Assembly: GCF_003666685.1 (NCBI RefSeq)
Contig: NZ_RCIZ01000014.1
Span: 22,269 to 86,268, forward strand
DNA: 64,000 nucleotides
Origin: Mesorhizobium sp. YM1C-6-2
GTDB taxonomy: Bacteria > Pseudomonadota > Alphaproteobacteria > Rhizobiales > Rhizobiaceae
Direction: 5' to 3'
The notes beneath the pieces are model-generated. The model had not been told where the DNA came from. It worked only from the letters and a program-made list of their open reading frames with translations, and made no database searches. Position 1 is the stretch's first letter; every line of letters starts with the position of its first letter. The translations under genes were made by a program, and so were the position numbers. Of this stretch, positions 39,448-48,957 are shown in pieces.

Positions 39448-40176
39448 TTAACCGAGCTGACCTTGATCCAGATTGGAAACGATCGAGGTGAAAGCGTCGG
39501 CCTCGGCGAAATGCGCCGCGCGCACCTTGCCGAACTTGCTGGCGTCGACGACCAGATAGGAGTCCACCGCGCGGGCGAGAGCCGCCTGCTTCACCGGCAC
39601 CTCGTGGAAATGCGAGCAGGTGACGCCGCGCTCGTCATGGACGCCGCCTGCTGAGATGAAGGCCTTGTTGATGCTGATGCGCTGCAATTGCTCCAGCGCG
39701 GCGTCGCCGGAAAACGAGGCGGCCTCCGGATGAAAAATGCCGCCGAGCAGGATCAGTCGCGTGTTCCTGCGCCGGCTCAGTATCTCGGCGACGTTCAGCG
39801 AGTAGCAGACCGCGGTCAGGCGAAGGTCCTGAGGGATCGCGGCGGCCAGGTGCGGCGTGGTCGTGCCGCAGTCGATGAAGATCGTGTCGTCCTCCTCGAT
39901 CAGCTTCACCGCCTTGGTGCAGGCGGCGATCTTGGCGGCCGCATGGTGGTCGCTCTCCTCCTCCATCACGTAGTCGCCGGGCGCGTCCTGCTGCGCGCCG
40001 ATCACGTGGCCGCCCAGGCAGGCAAAGCGCCCGCCGGATTCAGTCACGTCGCGGCGGATCGTCATTTCCGAGACGCCGAGATCGGCGGCGATCGCGCTGA
40101 GTTTCAGATGGCTTTGGCCAGCGAGCATGGCCGCAATCCGCTCGAGCCGGTCGTCCCTCAGTCCCGTCCTGCTCAA
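39448..40176 (-). CDS. DeoR-family transcriptional regulator
   Basis: 242-residue repressor. The N-terminal DeoR helix-turn-helix is LSAIAADLGVSEMTIRRDV. A sugar-phosphate-binding domain carries FIDCGTTTPHLA and the conserved NVAEIL, with SAGGV later. A TTG start at 40176 is supported by GGAGAGG upstream; no ATG is in frame near. It is divergent from deoC and probably represses it, with deoxyribose 5-phosphate as inducer. An inverted repeat TGTTA-6-TAACA in the gap is a candidate operator. Confidence 0.85.
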   Translation of the reverse strand: MSRTGLRDDRLERIAAMLAGQSHLKLSAIAADLGVSEMTIRRDVTESGGRFACLGGHVIGAQQDAPGDYVMEEESDHHAAAKIAACTKAVKLIEEDDTIFIDCGTTTPHLAAAIPQDLRLTAVCYSLNVAEILSRRRNTRLILLGGIFHPEAASFSGDAALEQLQRISINKAFISAGGVHDERGVTCSHFHEVPVKQAALARAVDSYLVVDASKFGKVRAAHFAEADAFTSIVSNLDQGQLG

Positions 40177-40276
40177 AGGACCTCTCCGGTGCTATGATCC
40201 GCCTAGGCGAAAAGGCGCTCTGCGCTAAATGCGGCCTTGACACATGCAACGTCAATATGAAACGATCGGAACATAT

Positions 40277-40292
40277 TGTTATTATCGTAACA
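40277..40292. promoter_or_regulatory. Candidate DeoR-family operator
   Basis: TGTTA-TTATCG-TAACA inverted repeat in an AT-rich patch between the divergent regulator and deoC, 51 bases before the deoC ATG. Confidence 0.5.
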
Positions 40293-40342
40293 TTATGAAC
40301 TGTGGCCGTTAGCGTCAAGGTCCAGCGGAGGACTCAAAAACC

Positions 40343-41341
40343 ATGCATACGACAGCGGCAGTGGCCCTGGCCCAGCCGGATGTGCTGCGGAACTCCCAGC
40401 GCAATGCGGGAACTGCGTTGCGCCCAGAGGCTTTCGAATCGATCCAGGTCAATCTGAGCGCCGTCGAGCGGCGCGCGGCGACGCTGCCGACGCGGCGCAC
40501 CGTCAAGAAGGAATATCAGGCCGCCTGGCTGGTGAAGGCGCTGACCTGCATCGACCTGACCACGCTCGCCGGCGACGACACGCCCGGCCGCGTGCAGCGT
40601 CTGTGCGCCAAGGCCATGCGGCCGCTGAGCGATACGCTGCTCAAGGGGCTGGGCCTCGAGGACGAGCCACCCACGGTCGGAGCCGTCTGCGTCTATCCGA
40701 CCATGGTGCCCGCTGCGGTGAAAGCGCTGAAAGGTTCGGGCGTTCCGGTGGCCTCGGTGGCCACGGGCTTCCCGACTGGCCTGACGCCGCTGCCGCAGCG
40801 GCTCGAGGAAATTCGCTATGCGGTGGGCGAGGGCGCGGAGGAGATCGACATCGTCATCAACCGCGCGCTCGTCTTCGACCAGGAATGGCAGGCGCTCTAT
40901 GACGAGATCGCGGCCATGCGCGAGGCCTGCGGCGAGGCGCATCTGAAGGCCATCCTCGCCACCGGCGACCTGAAGACGCTCCGCAATGTCTACAAGGCGT
41001 CGATGGTGTCGATGCAGGCGGGCGCCGATTTCATCAAGACCTCGACCGGCAAGGAAGACGTCAACGCGACGCTGCCCGTCAGCCTGATCATGATCCGCGC
41101 GCTGCGCGATTACGTCGAGGAAACCGGCTACCGCGTCGGCTTCAAGCCGGCCGGCGGGCTGAAGACCGCCAAGGATGCCATGAACTGGCTGATCCTCATG
41201 AAGGAGGAACTCGGCCGGCCGTGGCTGGAGCCCGACCTCTTCCGCATCGGCGCAAGCTCGATGCTCGCCGACATCGAGCGCCAGCTCGAGCATTTCGTCA
41301 CCGGCCGCTATTCGGCCGCCTACCGTCACCCGATGGCTTGA
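40343..41341 (+). CDS. deoC: Deoxyribose-phosphate aldolase
   Basis: 332-residue aldolase of the long DeoC type. The Schiff-base Lys is in DFIKTSTGKE, and the second catalytic Lys in VGFKPAGGLKT. It splits 2-deoxyribose 5-phosphate into glyceraldehyde 3-phosphate and acetaldehyde. It is followed after 10 bases by an aldehyde dehydrogenase that can oxidise acetaldehyde. No deoxyribokinase or nucleoside phosphorylase is in the window. Confidence 0.93.
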   Translation: MHTTAAVALAQPDVLRNSQRNAGTALRPEAFESIQVNLSAVERRAATLPTRRTVKKEYQAAWLVKALTCIDLTTLAGDDTPGRVQRLCAKAMRPLSDTLLKGLGLEDEPPTVGAVCVYPTMVPAAVKALKGSGVPVASVATGFPTGLTPLPQRLEEIRYAVGEGAEEIDIVINRALVFDQEWQALYDEIAAMREACGEAHLKAILATGDLKTLRNVYKASMVSMQAGADFIKTSTGKEDVNATLPVSLIMIRALRDYVEETGYRVGFKPAGGLKTAKDAMNWLILMKEELGRPWLEPDLFRIGASSMLADIERQLEHFVTGRYSAAYRHPMA

Positions 41342-41351
41342 GGGGCGCGTC

Positions 41352-43739
41352 ATGGTCCACGTCAAGGATGTTTTAAAGAGCATGGATTACGGCCCGGCCC
41401 CGGAGGGCAACGAGCATGTCGTTGCCTGGCTCGAAACTCACAAGGCAGGCTTCGGCCATTTCATCGACGGCAAGTTCACCGATCCTGCCGCCGGCAAGAG
41501 TTTCCGGGTTACCAACCCGGCCGACGGGAAGCTTCTGGCGCGCGCTGCTCATGGAACGGCGGAGGACGTCGATCGTGCTGTGGCCGCCGCTACCCGCGCC
41601 TTCAAGAGCTGGTCGAAGCTGTCCGGTCATGAAAGGGCGAAATATCTCTACGCGATCGCCCGCAACATACAGAAGCGCGACCGTTTCCTTGCCGTGCTCG
41701 AGACGATGGACAACGGCAAGCCGATCCGCGAGACGCGCGATATCGACATCCCGCTCGTCAGCAGGCATTTCTACCACCATGCCGGCTGGGCCGAGCTGCT
41801 GGAGAGCGAGTTCCCCGGCTACCAGCCTGTCGGCGTCTGCGGGCAGATCATCCCGTGGAACTTCCCGCTGCTGATGCTCGCCTGGAAGATCGCGCCGGCG
41901 CTTGCTGCCGGCAATACGGTGGTGCTGAAGCCTGCCGAGCAGACACCGCTGACGGCGCTTGCCTTCGCCGAGATCTGTCGCGAAGTTGGCCTGCCGGCTG
42001 GCGTCGTCAACATCGTCACCGGCGAGGGGGACACGGGCGCAGCACTGGTCGCGCATGAGGGCGTGCAGAAGATCGCCTTCACCGGCTCGACCGATGTCGG
42101 CCGCATCATCCGCACCGCGACGGCCGGCTCGGGCAAGAAGCTTTCGCTGGAACTCGGCGGCAAGTCGCCCTTCATCGTCTTCGACGACGCCGATCTCGAC
42201 AGCGCCGTCGAGGGTCTGGTAGACGCGATCTGGTTCAATCAGGGCGAGGTCTGCTGCGCCGGCTCGCGCCTGCTCGTCCAGGAAGGCATCGCCGAAAAGC
42301 TCTACGCCAAGGTGAGGGCGCGCATGGAAATGCTGCGCGTCGGCTCGCCGCTCGACAAGTCGACCGACATCGGCGCGGTCGTCTCGACCGAGCAACTCGA
42401 GCGCATCACCTCGCTGGTCGCCAAGGGCAAGGAGGAAGGCGCTGAGGTCTTCCAGCCGTCGTCGATCCAGATCCCCGGCACGGGCACCTTCTTCGCGCCG
42501 ACGCTGATGACCGGCGTCGAGCCCGCCTCGACCGTCGCGGTGGTCGAGATATTCGGCCCGGTGCTGGTCGCCATGACCTTCCGTACGCCGGACGAAGCGG
42601 TTGCGCTCGCCAACAATACGCGTTTTGGCCTCGCCGCCTCGATCTGGTCGGAAAACATCAACCGCAGCCTTGATGTGGCCTCGCGGCTGAAGGCCGGCGT
42701 CATCTGGATCAACGCCACCAACCTGTTCGACGCCGCCGCCGGCTTCGGCGGCTACCGCGAGAGCGGTTACGGGCGCGAGGGCGGCCGCGAAGGTCTCTAT
42801 GAGTACCTCGCGATCGATAGCGCGAAGGCGAAGGGCAAGGAGGCTGCCAAGGTCGCAATGACCGCCGCGCCATCGCCGACCGCGCAGATCGCCGCCATCG
42901 ACGAAGTCGACCGCACCGCAAAACTCTATATCGGAGGCAAGCAGGCGCGGCCGGATTCCGGCTATAGCTATGCGGTCGTCAATCCGGCCGGGAAGCAGGT
43001 CGGTCTTGCCGGGCTCGGCAACCGCAAGGACGTCCGCAACGCGGTCGAGGCGGCGGCAAAGGCCGAGAGCTGGGGCGCGGCGACGGCGCACAACCGCGCG
43101 CAGATCCTCTATTACATCGCCGAGAACCTTTCGGCCCGCGCGGAAGAGTTCGAGGCGCGGCTGCGCACCATGACCGGCGCTTCGAAGCGTGATGCGGCGG
43201 AAGAGGTGGCGACGGCGATCCGGCGCACCTTCTTCTATGCCGGCTTTGCCGACAAGCATGACGGCGCGGTGCATTCGACCAAGTCACGTCACGTGACGCT
43301 GGCGATGAACGAGCCGTTCGGCGTGATGGGCGTGCTGTGCCCCGACGAGGCGCCGCTTGCAGGCTTCGTCTCGCTGGTCATGCCGGCGCTCGCCACAGGC
43401 AACCGCGTCATCGCCGTGCCGTCTTCGCGCTACCCGCTTGCGGCGACCGACTTCTACCAGATCGTCGACACCAGCGACGTGCCGGCCGGCGTGCTCAGCA
43501 TCGTCACCGGCAATGCGGCGGAACTGGCGAAGACGCTCGCCGACCATGACGAGATCGCCGCGCTGTGGAATTTCAACGGCGGCGTCGATGCGGCCCTTGT
43601 CGACAAGGCGTCATCGGGCAACCTCAAGCCGGTGTGGAACGGCGGCGCGCGCAACTGGCAGTCGCCCGAGGCACAGGGCCGCGAGTTCCTGCGCCGCTCG
43701 ACCCAGGTGAAGAACATCTGGGTGCCTTACGGCGAATAA
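41352..43739 (+). CDS. Two-domain aldehyde dehydrogenase (ALDH16-like)
   Basis: 795-residue protein. The N-terminal ALDH module (about 30-495) is complete: coenzyme motif FTGSTDVGR, catalytic Glu in LELGGKSP and catalytic Cys in NQGEVCCAGS. The second module (about 525-795) is shorter and degenerate, with the region expected to hold Cys reading WNFNGG. This arrangement is seen in the ALDH16 family. It probably oxidises acetaldehyde made by DeoC. GAGGGG precedes the ATG. It is in an operon with deoC. Confidence 0.88.
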   Translation: MVHVKDVLKSMDYGPAPEGNEHVVAWLETHKAGFGHFIDGKFTDPAAGKSFRVTNPADGKLLARAAHGTAEDVDRAVAAATRAFKSWSKLSGHERAKYLYAIARNIQKRDRFLAVLETMDNGKPIRETRDIDIPLVSRHFYHHAGWAELLESEFPGYQPVGVCGQIIPWNFPLLMLAWKIAPALAAGNTVVLKPAEQTPLTALAFAEICREVGLPAGVVNIVTGEGDTGAALVAHEGVQKIAFTGSTDVGRIIRTATAGSGKKLSLELGGKSPFIVFDDADLDSAVEGLVDAIWFNQGEVCCAGSRLLVQEGIAEKLYAKVRARMEMLRVGSPLDKSTDIGAVVSTEQLERITSLVAKGKEEGAEVFQPSSIQIPGTGTFFAPTLMTGVEPASTVAVVEIFGPVLVAMTFRTPDEAVALANNTRFGLAASIWSENINRSLDVASRLKAGVIWINATNLFDAAAGFGGYRESGYGREGGREGLYEYLAIDSAKAKGKEAAKVAMTAAPSPTAQIAAIDEVDRTAKLYIGGKQARPDSGYSYAVVNPAGKQVGLAGLGNRKDVRNAVEAAAKAESWGAATAHNRAQILYYIAENLSARAEEFEARLRTMTGASKRDAAEEVATAIRRTFFYAGFADKHDGAVHSTKSRHVTLAMNEPFGVMGVLCPDEAPLAGFVSLVMPALATGNRVIAVPSSRYPLAATDFYQIVDTSDVPAGVLSIVTGNAAELAKTLADHDEIAALWNFNGGVDAALVDKASSGNLKPVWNGGARNWQSPEAQGREFLRRSTQVKNIWVPYGE

Positions 43740-43794
43740 CCATCCAGGACTGGTGGAAGAAGGCGGCCCTACGTGGGCCGCTTTCTTTTTCCGG

Positions 43795-44808
43795 CTAATG
43801 ATAGCCGATGTCGGCGCGCACCTTGCCGCGGAACACCCAGTAGGACCAGCCGCTGTAGACCAGGATGATCGGCAGCAGGAACAGCGTGCCGACTGCCAGG
43901 AACGCCTGTGTGCTGTTGGAGGAGGCCGCCTCCCACAGCGTGAATCTGTGCGGCACGATGTAGGGCCACAGGCTGATGGCGATGCCGAGATAGGACAGGG
44001 TGAAGAGGACGATCGCTCCGATGAAGGCGCCGGCATGCGATGTTCCGTTCAGGGAACGCCATGTGAGCCAGGCCACAACCAGCGACAGCAGCGGCACCGG
44101 CGACAGGAACAGCAGGTTCGGCCAGGAAAACCAGCGTTCCGCGATCTCAGCGCTGACCAGCGGCGTCCACAGGCTGACGGCGCCGATGCCGATCAGCACG
44201 CCGATCAGGCTCATCCTGCCGCTGCGGCGCGCGCGTTCCTGCACCGCGCCTTCGGTCTTGAGGATGAGCCAGCCGGACCCGAGCAAGCTGTAGCCGAAGA
44301 CGAGGGCCACGCCGGTCAGGATCGAGAAGGGTGACAGGAAGTCGAGGGACGAGCCGACAAACTCGCGGCCTTCCGTCTCGAAGCCGTCGATGAAGGCGCC
44401 AAGCATCACCCCTTGCGCGAAGGCGGCAAGCGCGGAGCCGTAGCAGAAGCCATGGTCCCAGAAACCCTTGTGCTCGGAATCGCGGAAGCGGAACTCGAAG
44501 GCGACGCCACGGAACACCAGCGCCAGCAGCATCAGCAGCACCGGAAAATAGAGCGCCGGGATGATGATGGCGAAAGCGAGCGGGAAGGCCGCGAGCAGCG
44601 CCAGGCCGCCGAGCACAAGCCAGGTCTCGTTGCCGTCCCAGATCGGCGCGATCGAGTTCATGACGAGGTTGCGAGACTCAAGATCCGGCTCGAAGCCGTA
44701 GAGGATGCCGACGCCGAGGTCGAAACCATCGAGCAGGACGTAGAAGAAGATGCCTGCGGCGAGGATGAGCGTCCAGACGGGGACGAGGCTGAGCACGCTG
44801 TCCATCAT
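43795..44808 (-). CDS. cydB: Cytochrome bd-type quinol oxidase subunit II
   Basis: 337-residue membrane protein with about eight to nine TM helices. Characteristic sequences include VLLDGFDLGVGIL and APIWDGNETWLVLGG near the N-terminus. GGGAGAGG precedes the tandem ATGs at 44808 and 44805. It overlaps the cydA stop by 4 bases. Together they reduce oxygen to water with quinol under low oxygen or respiratory inhibition. No cydX or cydDC is nearby. Confidence 0.94.
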   Translation of the reverse strand: MMDSVLSLVPVWTLILAAGIFFYVLLDGFDLGVGILYGFEPDLESRNLVMNSIAPIWDGNETWLVLGGLALLAAFPLAFAIIIPALYFPVLLMLLALVFRGVAFEFRFRDSEHKGFWDHGFCYGSALAAFAQGVMLGAFIDGFETEGREFVGSSLDFLSPFSILTGVALVFGYSLLGSGWLILKTEGAVQERARRSGRMSLIGVLIGIGAVSLWTPLVSAEIAERWFSWPNLLFLSPVPLLSLVVAWLTWRSLNGTSHAGAFIGAIVLFTLSYLGIAISLWPYIVPHRFTLWEAASSNSTQAFLAVGTLFLLPIILVYSGWSYWVFRGKVRADIGYH

Positions 44809-46202
44809 GCCTCTCCCTTGGCGTGCAGCTCGACCGTGATCGGCTTGCTCGGTCGCCCGGCCTCGATCGGCTCGTCTTCTTCCGCATCGTCGGTTGCCGG
44901 TCCCTTCCGGATGATACGCGCCATGATCCAGGCGCCGGCCGGGAAGATGATCAGGTAGACGATGACGTAGAAAATCAGCGATAGCAGCACGTCCCAGCCT
45001 GTCAGCGACGGCGAGACGGCGTCGGCGGTGCGCATCTGGCCGTACACGATCCATGGCTGGCGGCCGACCTCCGTCGTCGTCCAGCCGGCGAGCACGGCGA
45101 TGAAGCCGAGTGGCCCGATCGCGATGCAGGCGCGCAGGAACAGCGGGGTGTCGAACAGTCGGCCGCGCCAGCGCAGCCACCAGCTCACCACGACCATGCC
45201 GAGCATCAGCAGGCCGATACCGACCATGACGCGGAAGGCGAAGAAGGGAAGCGCCACCGGCGGCCGCTGGTCGGGCGGGAAGTCCTTGAGACCCTTCACC
45301 TCGCCGCCGAGGCTGTGGGTCAGGATCACGCTGCCCAGATAGGGGATCTGTATGGTGAAGTCGTTGCGCTCGGCTTCGTCATTGGGGATTGTGAAGAGGA
45401 TCAGCGGCACGTTGCCGCCCGTTTCCCAATGCGCTTCGATGGCCGCCAGCTTGGCCGGCTGGTGCTCGAGCGTGTTCAGCCCGTGCTGATCGCCGATGAA
45501 GACCTGCAGCGGCACCAGAACGCTGAGCAGCCACAGCGTGATCGATAGCGCGGTGCGGGCCTCGGCAGGCGATTTCTGCCGGATCAGCAGGTAGGCGCTG
45601 ACGGCCACGACGGCAAAGCCAGTGGTGATGTAGAAGCCGACGACGGTATGGGCGAGGCGGAGCGGGAAGGACGGATTGAAGATGACGGCCAGCCAGTCGG
45701 TCGGGAAGAAGCGTCCGTCGATGATCTCGTAGCCGGCCGGCGTCTGCATCCAGCTGTTGGCGGCGAGAATCCAGAAGGAAGAGAGCAGCGTGCCGAACGC
45801 GACCATGAGGGCGGCGACGAAATGCGCGCCCGGCGGCACCAGCTTTCGCCCGAACAGCAGCACGCCAAGGAAGGCCGCCTCGAGGAAGAAGGCCGTCAGC
45901 CCCTCATAGGCGAAGAGCGGGGCGAGAACGTTGGCGGTGGCGTCCGAATAGCGGCTCCAGTTGGTGCCGAACTGGAATGGCATGATCACGCCGGACACCA
46001 CGCCCATGCCGAAGGCGACCGAGAAAATCTTGATCCAGAAGGTGGAGATGCGGAGGTAGATCTCGCGGCGGGTGAAGAAATGCAGGCCTTCGAGCACCGC
46101 GATGAAGGATGCAAGTCCGACGGTCAGCGCCGGCATCAGTATGTGGAAGGCGATTAGCCAGGCGAATTGCAGCCGGGACAGGAATACCGGGTCCAGTTCC
46201 AT
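44805..46202 (-). CDS. cydA: Cytochrome bd-type quinol oxidase subunit I
   Basis: 465-residue membrane protein. Heme ligands are in the usual contexts: the His near FHILMPALTVG, GMGVVSGV, and the Q-loop start (EHQPAKLAAIEAHWET). The total length is that of the short-Q-loop, cyanide-insensitive (CioA-like) class rather than E. coli CydA. The ATG at 46202 has AGGAGG upstream; a GTG at 46214 is too close to it. It is followed by cydB. Confidence 0.93.
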   Translation of the reverse strand: MELDPVFLSRLQFAWLIAFHILMPALTVGLASFIAVLEGLHFFTRREIYLRISTFWIKIFSVAFGMGVVSGVIMPFQFGTNWSRYSDATANVLAPLFAYEGLTAFFLEAAFLGVLLFGRKLVPPGAHFVAALMVAFGTLLSSFWILAANSWMQTPAGYEIIDGRFFPTDWLAVIFNPSFPLRLAHTVVGFYITTGFAVVAVSAYLLIRQKSPAEARTALSITLWLLSVLVPLQVFIGDQHGLNTLEHQPAKLAAIEAHWETGGNVPLILFTIPNDEAERNDFTIQIPYLGSVILTHSLGGEVKGLKDFPPDQRPPVALPFFAFRVMVGIGLLMLGMVVVSWWLRWRGRLFDTPLFLRACIAIGPLGFIAVLAGWTTTEVGRQPWIVYGQMRTADAVSPSLTGWDVLLSLIFYVIVYLIIFPAGAWIMARIIRKGPATDDAEEDEPIEAGRPSKPITVELHAKGEA

Positions 46203-46353
46203 GGTCTTGGCCACCTCCTGCTAACGCAGTTCAGGCACATCCGGAGATTGCAGCCTGACAGGCAATCGCGAAACACGCAACTCCCCCGAACGGGACATGC
46301 GGTCGCGGCTATGTCGTTTCCCGCTGCCTGCGGGCGATCAACCCCGCCCGAGG

Positions 46354-47709
46354 TCAGTCTGCGGTCTGCCCGGCCGAAGGCATCACCCGCCATATCCGGT
46401 TGCCGACATCGTCGGCGACGAGAAGCGCCCCGTCGCGTGCAAAGACGACCCCGACCGGCCGGCCAAGCGCCTTGCCGTCCGAACTGAGGAAGCCGGTGAG
46501 GAAATCCTGCGGCGGACCCGACGGCTTGCCGCCGGTGAATGGCACGAAGATCACCTTGTAGCCGCTGCGCGGCTTGCGGTTCCACGAACCGTGCTGGCCG
46601 ACGAAGGCGCCATTCTTCATCGCGGGGCCGAACAGATCGCCGGTGTTGAAGGCGAGGCCGAGCGAGGCGGTGTGCGACCCGAGCGCATAGTCCGGCATGA
46701 TCGCCTTCTCGACCAAATCCGGTCGCGGCGGCTGCGGTCTTACATCCACATGCTGGCCGAAATAGCTGTAGGGCCAGCCGTAGAAGCCGCCTTCCTTCAC
46801 CGATGTCATGTAGTCGGGAACGAGGTCGCTGCCGATCTCGTCGCGTTCGTTGACGGCGACCCACAACTCGCCGCTTTCGGGGTTCCAGGAAAGCCCGTTC
46901 GGGTTGCGCAGTCCCCATGCGAAAAGCCGCATCTTTCTGGTCGCAAGGTCGATCTCGTGCACCGCGGCGCGGCCTTCTTCCTCCTCCATGCCGTTTTCGC
47001 CGACATTCGAGTTGGAACCTACGGTGACGTAGAGCTTGCTGCCGTCGGGGCTTGCGATGACGTCCTTGGTCCAGTGATGGTTGCGGCCTGCGGGAAGGTC
47101 GACGATCTTCTCGGCCGGAGCGGTGATCTCCGCGTCACCCTCCCGGTAGGGGAAGGCGACGATGGCGTCGGCATTGGCGACGTAGAGTTTGCCGTCCAGC
47201 AAGGTCATGCCGAACGGCGAGAACAGGTCGGTGAGGAAAACGCTCCTCGTTTCAGCGACCCCGTCTCCGTCCGCATCGCGCAGCAGGGTGATGCGGTTGG
47301 CGCTCGTCACCCTGGCGCCGGCCCGGCTCTGGAGCAGGTCCGCGACGAAGCCGCGAATGGAAAGGCCTTGGTCCAGCTTTGGCGGCGCATTGCTCTCGGC
47401 GACGAGCACGTCGCCATTGGGCAGCACGTGCAGCCAGCGCGGATGGTCCAGCCCGGCAGCGAATTCGTTGACGGCGAAACCTTGCGCCGCGGTAGGCATC
47501 GTACCCTCCGGCCAGGACGCTGCCTTCGCAACGTGCACCGTGGGAATCCATGTCGGATTGGGTTCCACGAGCTTTGGGGCAGGACCGTAGGTCTGCTCGA
47601 TCGGAATCGTCGCCTCCTCGCGCGAAAAGTAGAAGATGCCGGCGCCGGCTATGACGACGATGATGACGGCGGCGACGAGGAAGAGAAGAATGCCTGACAC
47701 TGCCTTCAC
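46354..47709 (-). CDS. Membrane-anchored PQQ-type sugar (sorbosone-like) dehydrogenase
   Basis: 451-residue protein. An N-terminal TM anchor (residues about 5-27) is followed by a six-bladed beta-propeller of the soluble glucose dehydrogenase/L-sorbosone dehydrogenase family. Indicative motifs are [40 protein letters not shown] and [10 protein letters not shown]. It would use PQQ in the periplasm. The start is a GTG at 47709 with GGAAAA upstream. No PQQ biosynthesis gene is in the window. The true substrate is unknown. Confidence 0.8.
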   Translation of the reverse strand: MKAVSGILLFLVAAVIIVVIAGAGIFYFSREEATIPIEQTYGPAPKLVEPNPTWIPTVHVAKAASWPEGTMPTAAQGFAVNEFAAGLDHPRWLHVLPNGDVLVAESNAPPKLDQGLSIRGFVADLLQSRAGARVTSANRITLLRDADGDGVAETRSVFLTDLFSPFGMTLLDGKLYVANADAIVAFPYREGDAEITAPAEKIVDLPAGRNHHWTKDVIASPDGSKLYVTVGSNSNVGENGMEEEEGRAAVHEIDLATRKMRLFAWGLRNPNGLSWNPESGELWVAVNERDEIGSDLVPDYMTSVKEGGFYGWPYSYFGQHVDVRPQPPRPDLVEKAIMPDYALGSHTASLGLAFNTGDLFGPAMKNGAFVGQHGSWNRKPRSGYKVIFVPFTGGKPSGPPQDFLTGFLSSDGKALGRPVGVVFARDGALLVADDVGNRIWRVMPSAGQTAD

Positions 47710-47794
47710 GACATTTTCCGTGGGTTTCGAGACCTAACGCCGTCAGCGCATTCCGGTTGCGGCGATGCGCGGTCAGGCGGCGCACCATACCACG

Positions 47795-48124
47795 TCAATC
47801 ATGGTGGAAGACCTCCACCATCCGCGCCCACCACTCTCCTTCGCCACGGGTTTGCAGCGGTTCCTGCATGGGATCGCAGATCGTCCACCATTTCTGCATC
47901 GCCGGGTCCTTCGCCATCTCGGCCGCGTCGGCGGCGAAGTCGCTGCCGTGATATTCCCAATAGGCGAAGAGCATGTTCTCCGGTTCGCGAAGAAAAATGG
48001 AATAGTTGCGGATGTTGGCTTTCGTGATGGCGGCAAGGACATCCGGCCACACGGCGGCATGGAGTTCCCGATAGGCGGGTATCGTCTCCGGCTTCAGTCC
48101 GATGCACAGACCCATTCGCTGCAT
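47795..48124 (-). CDS. rhaM: L-rhamnose mutarotase family protein
   Basis: 109-residue dimeric alpha/beta protein of the RhaM/COG3254 family. It begins MQRMGLCIGLKPE and contains the family features YRELHAAVWPDV, YSIFLREPENMLFAYWEY, and the C-terminal WWxxxCDPMQEP. It converts the alpha and beta anomers of rhamnose or a related sugar. GAGGGAGC precedes the ATG. It is the last gene of the sugar operon, after the GntR regulator. The symbol follows the family; the real sugar may be another 6-deoxy sugar. Confidence 0.8.
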   Translation of the reverse strand: MQRMGLCIGLKPETIPAYRELHAAVWPDVLAAITKANIRNYSIFLREPENMLFAYWEYHGSDFAADAAEMAKDPAMQKWWTICDPMQEPLQTRGEGEWWARMVEVFHHD

Positions 48125-48182
48125 GGCCGCTCCCTCAAAATGCTAGGCCGCCGACGAACCGGGAGCCGCTTTTATTTCATAT

Positions 48183-48857
48183 TCATGCGATCGAGTCGGC
48201 GGCGATCTCGAGCGTGTTCTGCAGCGAGGTCGCTAGGTGTTCGCGCATGTACTGCGCCGCGTGTTCGGCGTCTCCGGCCAGCATCGCCTCGAGGATCAGC
48301 CGGTGCTGGCTGATCGTCACCGCCCCCAGGCCGGGTTCCGGTATGGCGAGATGACGGCCGCGATCCATCTGCGCCTTGGAGATGTCGACGGCGCGCCACA
48401 GCATGTGCAGCTCGTTCACTTCGGCGATCATGCGATGAAAGGTGTCGTCGAGCCGGATCGCCTCGCCGAAACGCTGACGGTCGATGGCGCGCTCGTGAGC
48501 GGCGATGTTGTCGGCGAACGCCTCGGCCGCGGCCGGCGTCAGGCGACCTGCCGCGCGGGCCACGCTTTCCGTTTCCAGCGCGGTGCGGATCACGTAGGCC
48601 TCCTCGAGCGCCTTGCGGCTGATCGGTGCGATGAAGGTGCCGCTCTGGGCAAAGACGTCGATCAGACCCTCGTCGCTGAGGCGTTTCAGCGCCTCGCGCA
48701 CGGGCGTGCGCGAAACGCCGAGCCGCGCCGCCAGCGCCGCTTCGATGACGGCTTCGCCGGGCCGCATCCGGCCGCTGACGATCAGCCCGCGCACGACCTG
48801 ATAGACCTGCTCGCTCAACGCGACGCCGCGTTTCAGCTGCGTGGTCTGGAGTTCCAT
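48183..48857 (-). CDS. GntR-family regulator (FadR subfamily)
   Basis: 224-residue regulator. The N-terminal winged helix-turn-helix is EAALAARLGVSRTPVREAL. The FCD effector domain (about 85-215) contains the metal-binding residues (DDTFHRMI and a later His in SQHRLILEA). It lies between the binding-protein gene and rhaM in the sugar operon and probably controls it. An operator candidate is at 53293-53312. Confidence 0.85.
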   Translation of the reverse strand: MELQTTQLKRGVALSEQVYQVVRGLIVSGRMRPGEAVIEAALAARLGVSRTPVREALKRLSDEGLIDVFAQSGTFIAPISRKALEEAYVIRTALETESVARAAGRLTPAAAEAFADNIAAHERAIDRQRFGEAIRLDDTFHRMIAEVNELHMLWRAVDISKAQMDRGRHLAIPEPGLGAVTISQHRLILEAMLAGDAEHAAQYMREHLATSLQNTLEIAADSIA

Positions 48858-48915
48858 TTCATTGCATCCGGTGAAGAAGAAGTCCGATGCGTCTCATAGG
48901 GATCGGCTTCGGAAA

Positions 48916-48942
48916 GTCGAGGCGGAAGATTTCCGCCTCGAC
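48916..48942 (-). terminator. Intra-operon hairpin after the binding-protein gene
   Basis: Perfect 12-base stem GTCGAGGCGGAA / TTCCGCCTCGAC with a 3-base loop. It is 15 bases past the binding-protein stop. No T-run follows, so it more likely stabilises the upstream mRNA or attenuates the regulator genes downstream. Confidence 0.6.
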
Positions 48943-48957
48943 CTGGTTTCAGTCCCG

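Noticed and set aside
41373..43274. 633-residue reading frame on the minus strand opposite the aldehyde dehydrogenase
   Set aside because: It is Arg/His/Asp-rich with no domain, lacks a ribosome site, and mirrors a clear ALDH gene. It is a high-GC antisense shadow.
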